DNA of 64,000 nucleotides, taken from the NCBI GenBank assembly GCA_003283025.1, contig QBYC01000001.1, positions 77,308-141,307 on the forward strand, written 5' to 3'. Origin of the DNA: Pelagibacteraceae bacterium AG-325-C03 (GTDB lineage Bacteria; Pseudomonadota; Alphaproteobacteria; Pelagibacterales; Pelagibacteraceae). The notes under the pieces are model-generated. The model had not been told where the DNA came from. It ran no database searches and was given only the letters and a program-made list of their open reading frames with translations. Made by a program: the position numbers and the translations under genes. Shown in pieces: positions 27,202-37,796 of this stretch (the first letter of the stretch is position 1; each line of letters opens with the position of its first letter).

Positions 27202-30069
27202 ATGATTGACGATAATTCAAAAGAATTTATTAAGAGACATATTGGTCCGTCCGAGCAAGAGCAATCTAAAATGTTGCAATACATTGGATATGATTCACTT
27301 CAAGATCTGATGAAAAATACTGTGCCAGAAAAGATCTTATTAAAAGACAATCTAAAAATCGATCAGCCAATGTCGGAAAATGATGCTTTGAAAAAATTAA
27401 AATCTATTTCTAAAAAAAATAAAATTTTTAGAAACTTTATTGGGATGGGGTACTATAATTCTATTACCCCTAATGTAATTCTTAGAAATATTTTAGAAAA
27501 TCCAGGATGGTACACATCTTATACACCTTATCAGCCTGAAGTGGCGCAAGGTCGACTTGAGATGCTTTTGAATTTTCAACAATCAATAATCGACTTAACT
27601 GGTATGGATATTGCTAATGCTTCTTTATTGGACGAAGCAACAGCAACAGCAGAAGCTGTAGGTTTAAGCCAGAGATTAGATAAGACTAATTCAAATAAAA
27701 TATTTATTTCAAGCAACTGCAATCCTCAGACTATTGATCTAATTAAAACAAGAACAAACCCTTTTGGTTTAGAACTGATCATAGGTGATGAAAAAACAGA
27801 ACTTAAAAAAATTAATAGAGATATTATTTGTGGAGTTCTATCTTATCCAGGAACTTTGGGTGAAATAAACGACCCTTGTGAAAGCATTAGTCAGATACAC
27901 AAAAAAAATGGAAAAGCTATTATGATTTGTGATTTATTGGCATTAACAAGACTAAAAACTCCAGCAGAACTTGGAGCTGATATCGCTGTTGGTAGCGCCC
28001 AAAGATTTGGCATCCCAATGGGATATGGCGGTCCTCATGCAGCATTTTTTGCAACTAAAGAGGAATTTAAAAGATCAATGCCTGGAAGGATTATAGGAGT
28101 CTCAAAAGATAGACACGGAAAAAAAGCTTACAGACTATCTTTACAAACTAGGGAACAACACATTAGAAGAGATAAAGCAACAAGTAATATTTGTACCGCT
28201 CAAGCATTATTAGCTATCATTTCTGCTGCTTTTGCAATTTATCATGGACCAGAAGGAATACTAAAAATTGCTAATAGAACTTCTAAATTAGCTAAAATTT
28301 TTGCTGATAATATTAAAGCAGGTGGTTACAAAATTTTATCAGATCATTTTTTTGATACGGTTACTATTAAAACTAATGAAAAAACAAATTCTATTTATGA
28401 GGCTGCATTAAAAGAAAATATTAATTTGAGAAAAGTTGATAAAGAGCATTTATCAGTTGCTTTTGATGAGGCAAAAAAACTTGATGATGTCGATTTATTA
28501 TTAAAGTTATTTGGAATTTCTAAAACAATAAAACAAGACGTTAAGGTTGAATTAGATAATCTTCCAAAAAATCTTTTAAGAACTTCAAAATACCTAACTC
28601 ATCCAGTTTTTAATAAATATCATTCCGAAACTGAAATCTTACGATATTTAAAGAAACTCGAAGATTGTGATATTGCGCTTAACAGATCAATGATTGCTTT
28701 AGGCTCTTGCACTATGAAACTCAATGCAACAGCAGAATTAATTCCTATAACCTGGAAAGAGTTTTCACTTCCGCATCCTTTTGTCCCTACTAATCAAATG
28801 GAGGGTTATAAGATCCTTTTTGAAGATCTAATTAATGATTTAAAAGAAATTACTGGATATGACGCTGTCTCTTTACAGCCTAATTCTGGAGCTCAAGGAG
28901 AGTATGCTGGTCTAATGACTATAAGAAAGTTCCATAGGAATAACAAACAAGAAAATCGTAACGTTTGTCTAATCCCGGACTCAGCTCACGGAACTAATCC
29001 AGCCAGTGCTCAAATGTGTGGGATGAAAGTGGTTGTAATCAATTGTGACAATGATGGAAACGTAGACATAGCAGATCTTAAAAATAAAGCTGAAAAATAT
29101 TCAAAAGATTTAGCTGCCTTGATGGTTACATATCCCTCTACTCACGGAGTATTTGAGGAAAAAATCATCGAAATTTGCGATGTTATTCATAAGCATGGCG
29201 GACAAGTTTATATGGATGGAGCAAATCTAAATGCACTTGTGGGTGTTGCAAAACCAGGAAAATTCGGACCTGATGTTTGCCATATAAATTTACACAAAAC
29301 TTTTTGCATTCCTCATGGAGGGGGCGGACCAGGGATGGGGCCAATAGCTTGCGCTAAGCATCTAGCCAATTTTTTACCAACACACGAAATTATTAAAGAA
29401 GCTGGCCCTAAGAATGGAATGGGAGCTGTCTCAGCTGCTCCTTGGGGTAGTTCAAGTATTCTTCCAATATCTTGGATGTACATAAAGATGATGGGTGCAG
29501 AGGGTTTGAAAAAAGCCTCACAAGTTTCAATTTTGAACGCAAATTACATTTCAAAGAAATTATCAAAAGATTATAAGGTTCTTTATACTGGTAAAAATGG
29601 AAATGTAGCACATGAATGCATAATTGACATTCGACCAATTAAAGCAAGTTCAGGAATTTCTGAAGAGGATTTAGCAAAAAGACTAATTGACTTTGGTTAC
29701 CACGCGCCAACTATGTCATGGCCTGTTGCAGGTACAATAATGATTGAGCCAACAGAAAGTGAAAATTTAGAGGAGATCGATAAGTTTTGTAATTCACTTA
29801 TAAAAATTAAAAAAGAAATTAATTTAGTGCAGACATCAAAATTTGATAAAATTGATAATCCATTGAAGAACGCTCCTCATACTTATATTGAATTAGCTTC
29901 AAATGTGTGGAACCACGCTTACACTAGAGAAGAAGCAGCTTTTCCAACTGAATACGTAAAAAATAATAAATACTGGGCGCCAGTTGCAAGAGTTGATAAC
30001 GTTTTTGGCGATAGAAATTTAGTATGCTCATGTCCTTCAATGGATGAATATAAAGATGAAGCTGCATAA
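27202..30069 (+). CDS. gcvP: Glycine dehydrogenase (P protein), full length
   Basis: 955 aa, FIGMGYYNSITPNVILRNILENPGWYTSYTPYQPEVAQGRLE; NLHKTFCIPHGGGGPGMGP. Confidence 0.97.
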   Translation: MIDDNSKEFIKRHIGPSEQEQSKMLQYIGYDSLQDLMKNTVPEKILLKDNLKIDQPMSENDALKKLKSISKKNKIFRNFIGMGYYNSITPNVILRNILENPGWYTSYTPYQPEVAQGRLEMLLNFQQSIIDLTGMDIANASLLDEATATAEAVGLSQRLDKTNSNKIFISSNCNPQTIDLIKTRTNPFGLELIIGDEKTELKKINRDIICGVLSYPGTLGEINDPCESISQIHKKNGKAIMICDLLALTRLKTPAELGADIAVGSAQRFGIPMGYGGPHAAFFATKEEFKRSMPGRIIGVSKDRHGKKAYRLSLQTREQHIRRDKATSNICTAQALLAIISAAFAIYHGPEGILKIANRTSKLAKIFADNIKAGGYKILSDHFFDTVTIKTNEKTNSIYEAALKENINLRKVDKEHLSVAFDEAKKLDDVDLLLKLFGISKTIKQDVKVELDNLPKNLLRTSKYLTHPVFNKYHSETEILRYLKKLEDCDIALNRSMIALGSCTMKLNATAELIPITWKEFSLPHPFVPTNQMEGYKILFEDLINDLKEITGYDAVSLQPNSGAQGEYAGLMTIRKFHRNNKQENRNVCLIPDSAHGTNPASAQMCGMKVVVINCDNDGNVDIADLKNKAEKYSKDLAALMVTYPSTHGVFEEKIIEICDVIHKHGGQVYMDGANLNALVGVAKPGKFGPDVCHINLHKTFCIPHGGGGPGMGPIACAKHLANFLPTHEIIKEAGPKNGMGAVSAAPWGSSSILPISWMYIKMMGAEGLKKASQVSILNANYISKKLSKDYKVLYTGKNGNVAHECIIDIRPIKASSGISEEDLAKRLIDFGYHAPTMSWPVAGTIMIEPTESENLEEIDKFCNSLIKIKKEINLVQTSKFDKIDNPLKNAPHTYIELASNVWNHAYTREEAAFPTEYVKNNKYWAPVARVDNVFGDRNLVCSCPSMDEYKDEAA

Positions 30070-30078
30070 TTTTTCTTA

Positions 30079-31305
30079 ATGAAAATTGCAGTTATCGGCT
30101 CCGGAATCTCAGGATTATCCTCCGCATATTTTCTTTCAAAAAAATATAAAGTTGATCTATACGAAAAAGAAGACCATTTTGGAGGTCACTCTCTCACTTA
30201 TGATATTAAAGATGGTGATAAAATAGTTCCAGTAGATCTTGGTTTTATTGTTTTTAATAAAACTACTTACCCAAATTTAATAAAGTTTTTTAATGAATTA
30301 AATGTTCCTTATGAAAAAAGCGATATGTCTTTTTCTGTAACAATCAAAAATAGTAATGTTGAATACAGCGGAAGTGGATTAGGAGGTATTTTTGCTAATA
30401 AACTTAATTTATTTAACTTTAAGTTTTTATACATGATTAAAGAAATAATCTCATTTTATAAAACAACGCCAAAATTACTTAAAGGCGAAATAAAAGAAAA
30501 AACACTGGGGGATTTTTTAAAACATGAAAAATTATCTAATTATTTTGTTGAATATCACTTAATACCTATGGTCGCTGCTATCTGGTCTATGCCATTTAAC
30601 AAAGCAAAGGAAATGCCATTAAAATTTTTTCTAAATTTTTTTACTAATCATGGTTTGTTTAAATTTAAAAATAGACCTCAATGGTACACAGTTTCAAACA
30701 GAAGCAGAGCTTATGTTAATAAGGTCACAGAGAAAATTAGTGGAGAAATTTATAAAAATTACAAAGTAGAAAAGTTAATTAGAAGTGATGACAATATCAG
30801 AGTAATTATTGGTAATGAATATGTTGATTATGATCACGTAGTTTTAGCATCCCATGCAGACCAAAGTCTAAGAATGTTAGAAAAACCAACCGAAGAGGAG
30901 AAGAATATACTAGAAAAATTTAATTATGTAAAAAATGAGGCTTATTTACATACTGATGAAAAATTAATGCCACGTAAAAAAAGGGCTTGGTCTAGTTGGA
31001 ATTCTGTTTCAGATGGAGACAAGACATGTATCACTTATTGGTTAAATAAACTGCAAAACCTAAAAACTTCCAAAAATTATTTTTTAACTTTAAACCCTGT
31101 TTTAGGAATTGATAATTATTATGTCATTAAAAAGATTGATTTTACTCACCCCTTCCTTAATTCAGAGAATACCGCACTTCAGAAGGATTTAAGATTAATT
31201 CAAGGTAAAAAAAGAACATGGTATTGTGGAAGTTATTTTGGTTATGGATTTCATGAAGATGGATTAAAATCTTCTATTGATTTAATAAATAACTTTAAAA
31301 TTTAA
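30079..31305 (+). CDS. FAD-dependent NAD(P)-binding oxidoreductase (amine oxidase family, cfa-associated)
   Basis: IAVIGSGISGLSSAYFLSKKYKVDLYEKEDHFGGHSLTYDI; followed by DUF1365 and cfa. Confidence 0.88.
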   Translation: MKIAVIGSGISGLSSAYFLSKKYKVDLYEKEDHFGGHSLTYDIKDGDKIVPVDLGFIVFNKTTYPNLIKFFNELNVPYEKSDMSFSVTIKNSNVEYSGSGLGGIFANKLNLFNFKFLYMIKEIISFYKTTPKLLKGEIKEKTLGDFLKHEKLSNYFVEYHLIPMVAAIWSMPFNKAKEMPLKFFLNFFTNHGLFKFKNRPQWYTVSNRSRAYVNKVTEKISGEIYKNYKVEKLIRSDDNIRVIIGNEYVDYDHVVLASHADQSLRMLEKPTEEEKNILEKFNYVKNEAYLHTDEKLMPRKKRAWSSWNSVSDGDKTCITYWLNKLQNLKTSKNYFLTLNPVLGIDNYYVIKKIDFTHPFLNSENTALQKDLRLIQGKKRTWYCGSYFGYGFHEDGLKSSIDLINNFKI

Positions 31306-32063
31306 TGAACTCTTGCATTTATAATGGTGAAATAACTCATACAAGATTTAAACCGGTAAGACATTTTTTAAAATATGAAACTTTTTCACTACTAATTGAT
31401 TTGGATGAGATATATCAATTAGATAGTAGCATTAGCATATTTTCACATAATAAATTTAATATTTTTAGCTTTTATAATAAGGATCACGGTGAACGTGATG
31501 GAAGTAACTTAAAAGATTGGGTACTTACTAATATAAGAAAGTTTAAGATCGAAGGAAAAATTAATAAGATCAAACTTCTTTGTTATCCAAGAATATTTGG
31601 ATACGTCTTTAATCCTCTAAGTATTTTTTATTGTTACGAGGGTAATAATTTAAAAGCAATTTTTTATGAAGTTAAAAATACTTTTAATGAGCAGCATACA
31701 TATATTTTTAAGATTAAAAACAATGAAGAAATAACTCAAAAATGTAAAAAAAAATTTTACGTATCGCCGTTTATGGATATGGAAACTTACTATAATTTCA
31801 AATTACTTAATCCAGATAATAAGCTTTCGGTTTTTATTAAACAAACAGACACTATAGGAACAATTTTAACAGCCACCCAAACGGGAGAAAAAAAGGAATT
31901 CAGTTCTAAACAACTTGTAAAAAATTTTTTTAAATATCCTTTAATGACAATTAAAATTATTAGTTCGATACATTATGAAGCATTACTTTTATGGAAAAAA
32001 GGAGCAATATATAAAAGCAAGTGTGTTAAATTTAAAAACAATTTAAGTTATGAGGAGTATTAA
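31305..32063 (+). CDS. DUF1365 domain protein
   Basis: GEITHTRFKPVRHFLKYETFSLLIDLDEI, CYPRIFGYVFNPLSIFYCYE. Confidence 0.9.
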   Translation: MNSCIYNGEITHTRFKPVRHFLKYETFSLLIDLDEIYQLDSSISIFSHNKFNIFSFYNKDHGERDGSNLKDWVLTNIRKFKIEGKINKIKLLCYPRIFGYVFNPLSIFYCYEGNNLKAIFYEVKNTFNEQHTYIFKIKNNEEITQKCKKKFYVSPFMDMETYYNFKLLNPDNKLSVFIKQTDTIGTILTATQTGEKKEFSSKQLVKNFFKYPLMTIKIISSIHYEALLLWKKGAIYKSKCVKFKNNLSYEEY

Positions 32064-33253
32064 TGAGCTTATTTAAAATTTCAGAAAAATTTGTCCTAAA
32101 TAAATTAAAAAATATTTCACAAGGTAATTTAAAATTAATTAACTATGACGGAAAAGTATATCATTTTGGTGATTTAGAAAGTAAATTATCCTCAGATATA
32201 AAAATAAATAACCCTCACTTTTATTTTAATGTGGTGATGGGTGGAAGCTCAGCTTTAGGAGAGGCATATATGAAAAAAGATTTTTATACTTCAAATTTGA
32301 CAAATTTAATCGAGCTCACTGCAAGAAATATTAATACTATTTATTCTTTTTCAGGCAGTTTAAAATTGCAAAAGATCAAAAATTTTTTAAAAAAAATATT
32401 TGCATCGAATACAAAATCTAAAAGTATTAAATATATTTCAAAACATTACGACCTAGGTAACGAGTTCTTTTCATTGTGGCTTGATAAAACTCTCACTTAC
32501 TCGGGTGCTGTTTATAATAACGGGATAGACGATTTAGAAAGTGCTCAAAAAAATAAATTTCAGGAGCTTATAAATTTGCTAAATATCAAAGATGGAAATA
32601 AGGTTTTAGAGATAGGATGTGGTTGGGGTGGTTTCGCAGAATATTTGGCTAAAAACTATGATGTGAGTGTTGATTGTATAACGATTTCAAAAAATCAATA
32701 CGATTTTAGCAAAAAAAAAATATCTAATTCAGGATTAAACAATAAAGTAAATGTAAAGTTTTTAGATTACAGGGATCTTAAAGATAAATATGACCATGTT
32801 GCTTCAATTGAAATGATAGAGGCAGTTGGTGAAAAATATATGGATAAATATTTTGGTACAATTAAAAAAGTTTTAAATTATAATGGCACCGCTGCCATTC
32901 AAGGTATCGTTATTAAAGATGAATTGTTTGAGAGATATAGAGCAAATGAGGACTTTATACAAAAATACATATTTCCAGGCGGATTTTTACCTTCAATTAA
33001 ATTTATGGAAAATCTTATAAAGAAAAATGAGATGCAACTAGAGAAAATTAATAATTATTCTGGAGATTATGCTAGAACTCTTGCAACTTGGAGAAAAAAC
33101 TTTTTAGCTGTCTGGGATAAAATAGGTCCACTTGGTTTTGATGATTATTTTAAACATATGTGGGAATTTTACCTTTCTTATTGTGAAGGTGGTTTTAAGT
33201 CAAAAAACATTAACTTGATTCAATTCTCTATGTCTAATAGATATTCGTCATGA
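32063..33253 (+). CDS. cfa: Cyclopropane-fatty-acyl-phospholipid synthase family SAM methyltransferase
   Basis: SKHYDLGNEFFSLWLDKTLTYSGAVY, VLEIGCGWGGFAEYLA. Confidence 0.9.
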   Translation: MSLFKISEKFVLNKLKNISQGNLKLINYDGKVYHFGDLESKLSSDIKINNPHFYFNVVMGGSSALGEAYMKKDFYTSNLTNLIELTARNINTIYSFSGSLKLQKIKNFLKKIFASNTKSKSIKYISKHYDLGNEFFSLWLDKTLTYSGAVYNNGIDDLESAQKNKFQELINLLNIKDGNKVLEIGCGWGGFAEYLAKNYDVSVDCITISKNQYDFSKKKISNSGLNNKVNVKFLDYRDLKDKYDHVASIEMIEAVGEKYMDKYFGTIKKVLNYNGTAAIQGIVIKDELFERYRANEDFIQKYIFPGGFLPSIKFMENLIKKNEMQLEKINNYSGDYARTLATWRKNFLAVWDKIGPLGFDDYFKHMWEFYLSYCEGGFKSKNINLIQFSMSNRYSS

Positions 33254-33774
33254 GAAAAATTATCGGACTTTTTTTACTAATTTTAATAACAGGATGCGCA
33301 AATAAAATGAAACCAACTGATTTTAAAGACCAAAAACCAAGACTTGTTATCGAAAATTATTTGTCAGGCAATATAAAAGCATGGGGAGTATTACAAAATA
33401 GATCTGGAAAAGTTACAAGACAATTTAAAGCTGACTTAGACGGAAAATGGGATGGCTCCCAATTAATTTTGGATGAGGTTTTTGATTGGAATGATGGAGA
33501 GAAGCAAACTCGAAAATGGACTATTAAAAAAATTGATGAGAACAATTATGAAGGAACAGCTTCAGATGTAGTAGGAACTGCAAAAGGATATTCATATGGC
33601 CCAGCTTTTAAATTTGAATATGTTTTACTAGTACCGGTAAAAGGGAAGAATATTAAGATTACTTTTGATGACTGGATATTTATGCAAGATGAGCGTGTGG
33701 CAATTAACAGAGCGACAATGACTAAATTTGGAATTAAAGTTGCAGAGTTAACAGTAATGTTTGTAAAAAATTAA
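33250..33774 (+). CDS. DUF3833 lipoprotein
   Basis: Lipobox LITGCANK; IENYLSGNIKAWGVLQNRSGKVTRQFKADLDGKWDG; cfa-cluster context. Confidence 0.85.
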   Translation: MRKIIGLFLLILITGCANKMKPTDFKDQKPRLVIENYLSGNIKAWGVLQNRSGKVTRQFKADLDGKWDGSQLILDEVFDWNDGEKQTRKWTIKKIDENNYEGTASDVVGTAKGYSYGPAFKFEYVLLVPVKGKNIKITFDDWIFMQDERVAINRATMTKFGIKVAELTVMFVKN

Positions 33775-33775
33775 T

Positions 33776-34360
33776 ATGTTTGAACTTCCTAAATTAGATT
33801 ACGCTAATTCAGCTCTTTCTCCAATAATGTCAGAGCAAACTTTGGATTTGCATCATGGTAAACATCATCAAACATATATTACAAATCTAAATAATTTTAT
33901 AAAAGACTCTGATTATGAAAAATTTTCTTTGGAAGATATAATTAAAAAATCATCGGATGAAAAAAAAGCTAGTATTTTTAACAACGCAAGTCAACACTGG
34001 AATCATAATCTTTTTTGGAAGTGCATGAAACCTAATGGCGGAGGAAATATTCCATCTAAACTTGAAAATAAGATTAAACAAGACTTTGGGAGTTTTGAAA
34101 AATTTAGAGAAGAATTTATCAATGCTGGAGTAACTCAGTTTGGGTCTGGATGGTGTTGGCTATCTTTAAAAGAAGACAAATTAGTGGTAACTAAATCACC
34201 TAATGCAGAAAATCCTTTAATTCGCAATATGAAGCCAATATTAGGATGTGATGTTTGGGAGCATTCTTATTATTTAGATTATAGAAATAAAAGGCCAGCT
34301 TACTTAGAAAATTTTTTTGATAAACTTATTAATTGGGAGTTTGTTGACTCAAACTTATAA
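33776..34360 (+). CDS. sodB: Fe superoxide dismutase
   Basis: FELPKLDYANSALSPIMSEQTLDLHHGKHHQTYITNLN; GCDVWEHSYYLDYRNKRPAYL. Confidence 0.94.
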   Translation: MFELPKLDYANSALSPIMSEQTLDLHHGKHHQTYITNLNNFIKDSDYEKFSLEDIIKKSSDEKKASIFNNASQHWNHNLFWKCMKPNGGGNIPSKLENKIKQDFGSFEKFREEFINAGVTQFGSGWCWLSLKEDKLVVTKSPNAENPLIRNMKPILGCDVWEHSYYLDYRNKRPAYLENFFDKLINWEFVDSNL

Positions 34361-34373
34361 TAATTTAATATTT

Positions 34374-34784
34374 TTATTCCTTATTTTTTCTTGCGAAAAT
34401 AAACGATCTTACACATTGAATTAAAAAGTAGAATCCAGTTAGCAACATCATTATCTTAGAAGTATCTGCCCAAATATTTTTAAATGCATATCCACTTATT
34501 AGAGTCCTAACGAAATCCAATCCACCAAGAAAAATGATAAGAATAAAAATCACAACAATATGCATAAATAATTTTTTTTTCGATGAAAACTTTATAGCTA
34601 AGTATGAAAAAATAATTAAAGGAAAACCTAAAAAAGAAGGAATATAAGAAGTTGCTGAAGAGCTTCCGCTGACTAAACTTAATATTATTCCCCAACAAAC
34701 TAAAAAGACTCCGTAATATAACGATAACTTTTCAATTGCTAAATTTAAAACTTTAAATTCTTTTTTTAATTCTTCTTTTTCCAT
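34374..34784 (-). CDS. Hypothetical membrane protein
   Basis: 136 aa, several TM-like segments. Confidence 0.5.
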   Translation of the reverse strand: MEKEELKKEFKVLNLAIEKLSLYYGVFLVCWGIILSLVSGSSSATSYIPSFLGFPLIIFSYLAIKFSSKKKLFMHIVVIFILIIFLGGLDFVRTLISGYAFKNIWADTSKIMMLLTGFYFLIQCVRSFIFARKNKE

Positions 34785-34786
34785 TC

Positions 34787-35089
34787 TTAAATTACTTTTT
34801 CAAAACCCTCAAAATTTGGATGACCTAAATATATATCCTGATGTTGACCAGCATTCTTATGAGCAAGCCTAAAAGCTTCAGATTTAGTCCAGTTTATGAA
34901 ATCTTCCTTTGAGTCCCAAATACTGTGAGACGCATAAAGAGTATGATCCTCTTTTTTTTCGCTTTTAACTAAATTAAAATTTTTAAATCCAGGCACATTG
35001 TCTAAATGTGTTTCTCTATTTTTCCACACATCTTCAAAAGCTTTTTCTTTTCCAAGAACTATTTTAAATCTATTCATTGCTATATACAT
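34787..35089 (-). CDS. Antibiotic biosynthesis monooxygenase (ABM) family protein
   Basis: MNRFKIVLGKEKAFEDVWKNRETHLDNVPGFKNFNLVKS...YASHSIWDSKEDFINWTKSEAFRLAH. Confidence 0.85.
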   Translation of the reverse strand: MYIAMNRFKIVLGKEKAFEDVWKNRETHLDNVPGFKNFNLVKSEKKEDHTLYASHSIWDSKEDFINWTKSEAFRLAHKNAGQHQDIYLGHPNFEGFEKVI

Positions 35090-35259
35090 ATTAAAAAAAT
35101 TACTTATTTCTTAGGCAGTTACAATGATTAAAACAAAACATATTAACCCTTTTATTAAAAAAAAATAAAATCCTCCCAGAATTAAGTTTTATAAATTTTT
35201 TTCTCACAAATCATAATACAAAATTTTTATTAGATAATCGAAGTCTTTTTGTCTCAAGT

Positions 35260-36012
35260 TTAACGTTTAACTAATTTATCTACTAAAAATAAATAAAGAC
35301 TATAAGGTAATATCCTTAAAAATTTTAAAAGTAAAGTTAGTCCTTTAGGAAAGTGAATTTCGAAAGAATTACTTTTGACTAAACCATTGAAAATTTTTTC
35401 AGCAGCATATTTGGGAGTTTTTAAAAATGGCATAGGAAACTCATTTTTATCAGTCAAAGAAGTTTTGATAAATCCTGGAGAGACGATTGAAACTCTCACG
35501 CCGTATTTTTTAAAATCAAAGTAAATACTTTCACTAAAATTAGTCAAAGCAGCTTTTGAAGGACCGTAGCCGCTTGAATTAGGTAGCCCTCTGTATCCTG
35601 CTATGGATGAGACAATTGAAATATGTCCAGATTTCTTGTTCTTAAAATAATCTTCAACACCTTTTACACAATCTATCACAGCTAAAAAATTTACATTTAT
35701 TACATTTTTTATTTTATCAGGATTTATGCTTTGTTCGTCTTTTGGCTCATAGGTTCCGCTCGAAAATAAACACAAGTCTAATTCATCAAATTCACTTAAA
35801 ATATTTTTAAATGTAATATTTATTTGAGATTTATCAGTAACATCCAAAGGAAAAGAAGAAATATTCTCATTTTTGGCTAACACGTTCAACATTTCTTTTC
35901 TTCTAGCTGAAACTGCTACTTTCCAACCTTCTTTAGCAAATTTTTCTGCAACTGCCTTGCCAATACCACTGCTTGCTCCAGTTATCCAAATTTTTTTCTG
36001 ATTTTTAGACAT
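35260..36012 (-). CDS. Short-chain dehydrogenase/reductase
   Basis: WITGASSGIGKAVAEKFA; SSGYGPSKAAL active site. Confidence 0.9.
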   Translation of the reverse strand: MSKNQKKIWITGASSGIGKAVAEKFAKEGWKVAVSARRKEMLNVLAKNENISSFPLDVTDKSQINITFKNILSEFDELDLCLFSSGTYEPKDEQSINPDKIKNVINVNFLAVIDCVKGVEDYFKNKKSGHISIVSSIAGYRGLPNSSGYGPSKAALTNFSESIYFDFKKYGVRVSIVSPGFIKTSLTDKNEFPMPFLKTPKYAAEKIFNGLVKSNSFEIHFPKGLTLLLKFLRILPYSLYLFLVDKLVKR

Positions 36013-36036
36013 TAATTAGTTATATCTTATTTATCT

Positions 36037-36498
36037 GTGAAAAATAAATATTTATCTTTAATTATTTTACTTTTAATAACATTTATAGCGCCGATGATAG
36101 GCAGTTATGCAACGTCAACTTTTAAAGAGCCTTGGTATTCACAAATTATTTTACCAAGTTTTAATCCTCCGAGTTGGGTTTTTCCTCCTGTGTGGTCGAC
36201 GCTATATCTTTTAATGTCACTAGCGATTTGGAAAGTTTGGATAAAATCTTTTGAAATAAAATTATTAAAAATTTATTTTATTCATTTGTTTTTTAATAGT
36301 ACATGGAGCCTAGCATTTTTTGGATTTCATTTAATTGGTGTAGCCTTAGTAAATTTAATAATTATATTAATATTCATTATAATTTTGATGAGAGAGTATT
36401 TTTCAAGAGATAAAATAAGCTTTTATTTAATGACACCTTATTTGATTTGGTCAAGTTATGCATTAATTCTCAATAGTTCAATTTTTTTATTAAACTAA
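36037..36498 (+). CDS. TspO/MBR family protein
   Basis: PWYSQIILPSFNPPSWVFPPVWSTLYLLMSLAIWKVW; GTG start. Confidence 0.9.
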   Translation: MKNKYLSLIILLLITFIAPMIGSYATSTFKEPWYSQIILPSFNPPSWVFPPVWSTLYLLMSLAIWKVWIKSFEIKLLKIYFIHLFFNSTWSLAFFGFHLIGVALVNLIIILIFIIILMREYFSRDKISFYLMTPYLIWSSYALILNSSIFLLN

Positions 36499-36965
36499 AA
36501 CCATTTAACAGGGTAATTTCTTTTCAGAAGATATCGATTGATTAACACAGAAAGGATTATAATTACTATTGAACCAACTATTACAGGAAAAACTATATAA
36601 CTTAATGAAACATCAGCAAACAATGCAATCAAAGGATTGGCAGCTGCAGGTGGATGGATAATTTTAAAATACATCATTAGTGTTATTGTTGTACCTACGG
36701 ATAATCCAAGTGTTAGGTAAGACATCCCAAAGAACTCATTAAAAAGTATTCCTACAATTATTGCTAATAAATGACCAAAAAAAATATTTGTTGGTTGAGC
36801 AAATTTACTATCATGAAACACTAGAACAATTAAGGAAGAAGAACCAAAAGAAAATATTAACCAAAAACCTGTGGATGTTTCAAAACTAAGGAAAGAAAGA
36901 AATCCAATAATAATTGAAGCAAATAGTCCTAAAAGTAGAGGTTCAAATTTTTTTGATATTTTCAT
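36495..36965 (-). CDS. HPP family membrane protein
   Basis: FSFGSSSLIVLVFHDSKFAQPTNIFFGHLLAIIVG and KIIHPPAAANPLIAL. Confidence 0.88.
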   Translation of the reverse strand: MKISKKFEPLLLGLFASIIIGFLSFLSFETSTGFWLIFSFGSSSLIVLVFHDSKFAQPTNIFFGHLLAIIVGILFNEFFGMSYLTLGLSVGTTITLMMYFKIIHPPAAANPLIALFADVSLSYIVFPVIVGSIVIIILSVLINRYLLKRNYPVKWF

Positions 36966-37000
36966 ATATATTTTTTTTTAATTTAAGCTATATACACATA

Positions 37001-37795
37001 ATGGATTATAACAAACCATTCAATTTTCTTAAAAATTTACCACCTAAGTTGAACTCATTTTATAAAGCAAAATCAAAATTTAGCTTGGTAGTAAGCAATA
37101 AATCTAACTCGAAAAAAGATTTCGACCCCGTAACTAATTTTGATAAAGCATTTGAAAAATATGTAAGATCACTAATCAATAAAAAATTTCCAAAAGACTC
37201 TATAATTGGAGAGGAATTTGAGGATAAACTTTCATCAAATGATTATAAATGGTCTATTGATCCAATAGATGGAACAAGAGCTTTTGTAATTGGAGCTCCT
37301 ACGTGGTCAAATTTAATAAGTTTATCATTTCAAGAAAGATCTTTAATAGGCTTAGCTAACTTTCCGGAGCTTGATAAATATTATATTAATGATAGAAAAA
37401 AATCTTTTTGTTTCAAAAATAAAAATAAATTTATTTTAAAGTCATCTAATAATAATAATTTAAAAACAATCAAGATAATCGGAAACTTTCATGGAACAAT
37501 AAGTTATGAAAAACAACGCAAAGTGATTAAAAAATTTGGTTGGTCATTCAGATTAGCTGGGTTTGATGCCCTAAACTATTGTTTGTTAGCTGAAGGAAAA
37601 GTTGATGCTGTAATTGAGGCTAACTTAAAACCATATGATATATTACCTTTGATACCCATACTAAAAAATTCTGGAGCAATAGTAACAAATTGGAAAAATC
37701 AACCAGCTGAAAATGGTGGAAATATTATAGCAACATCTAATAAAATTTTGCATAATAAGATTTTGAAATTATTAAAGCCATTTACAAAAAGGTAA
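37001..37795 (+). CDS. Inositol monophosphatase family protein (HisN-like)
   Basis: DFDPVTNFDKAFEKYVR, GEEF, WSIDPIDGTRAFVIG; start MDYNKPF at 37001 preferred over track start. Confidence 0.85.
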   Translation: MDYNKPFNFLKNLPPKLNSFYKAKSKFSLVVSNKSNSKKDFDPVTNFDKAFEKYVRSLINKKFPKDSIIGEEFEDKLSSNDYKWSIDPIDGTRAFVIGAPTWSNLISLSFQERSLIGLANFPELDKYYINDRKKSFCFKNKNKFILKSSNNNNLKTIKIIGNFHGTISYEKQRKVIKKFGWSFRLAGFDALNYCLLAEGKVDAVIEANLKPYDILPLIPILKNSGAIVTNWKNQPAENGGNIIATSNKILHNKILKLLKPFTKR

Positions 37796-37796
37796 A

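Noticed and set aside
35124-35168. Tiny ORF MIKTKHINPFIKKK in the gap before the SDR gene
   Set aside because: Too short and Lys/Ile-rich in AT-rich DNA; no ribosome-binding or context support.
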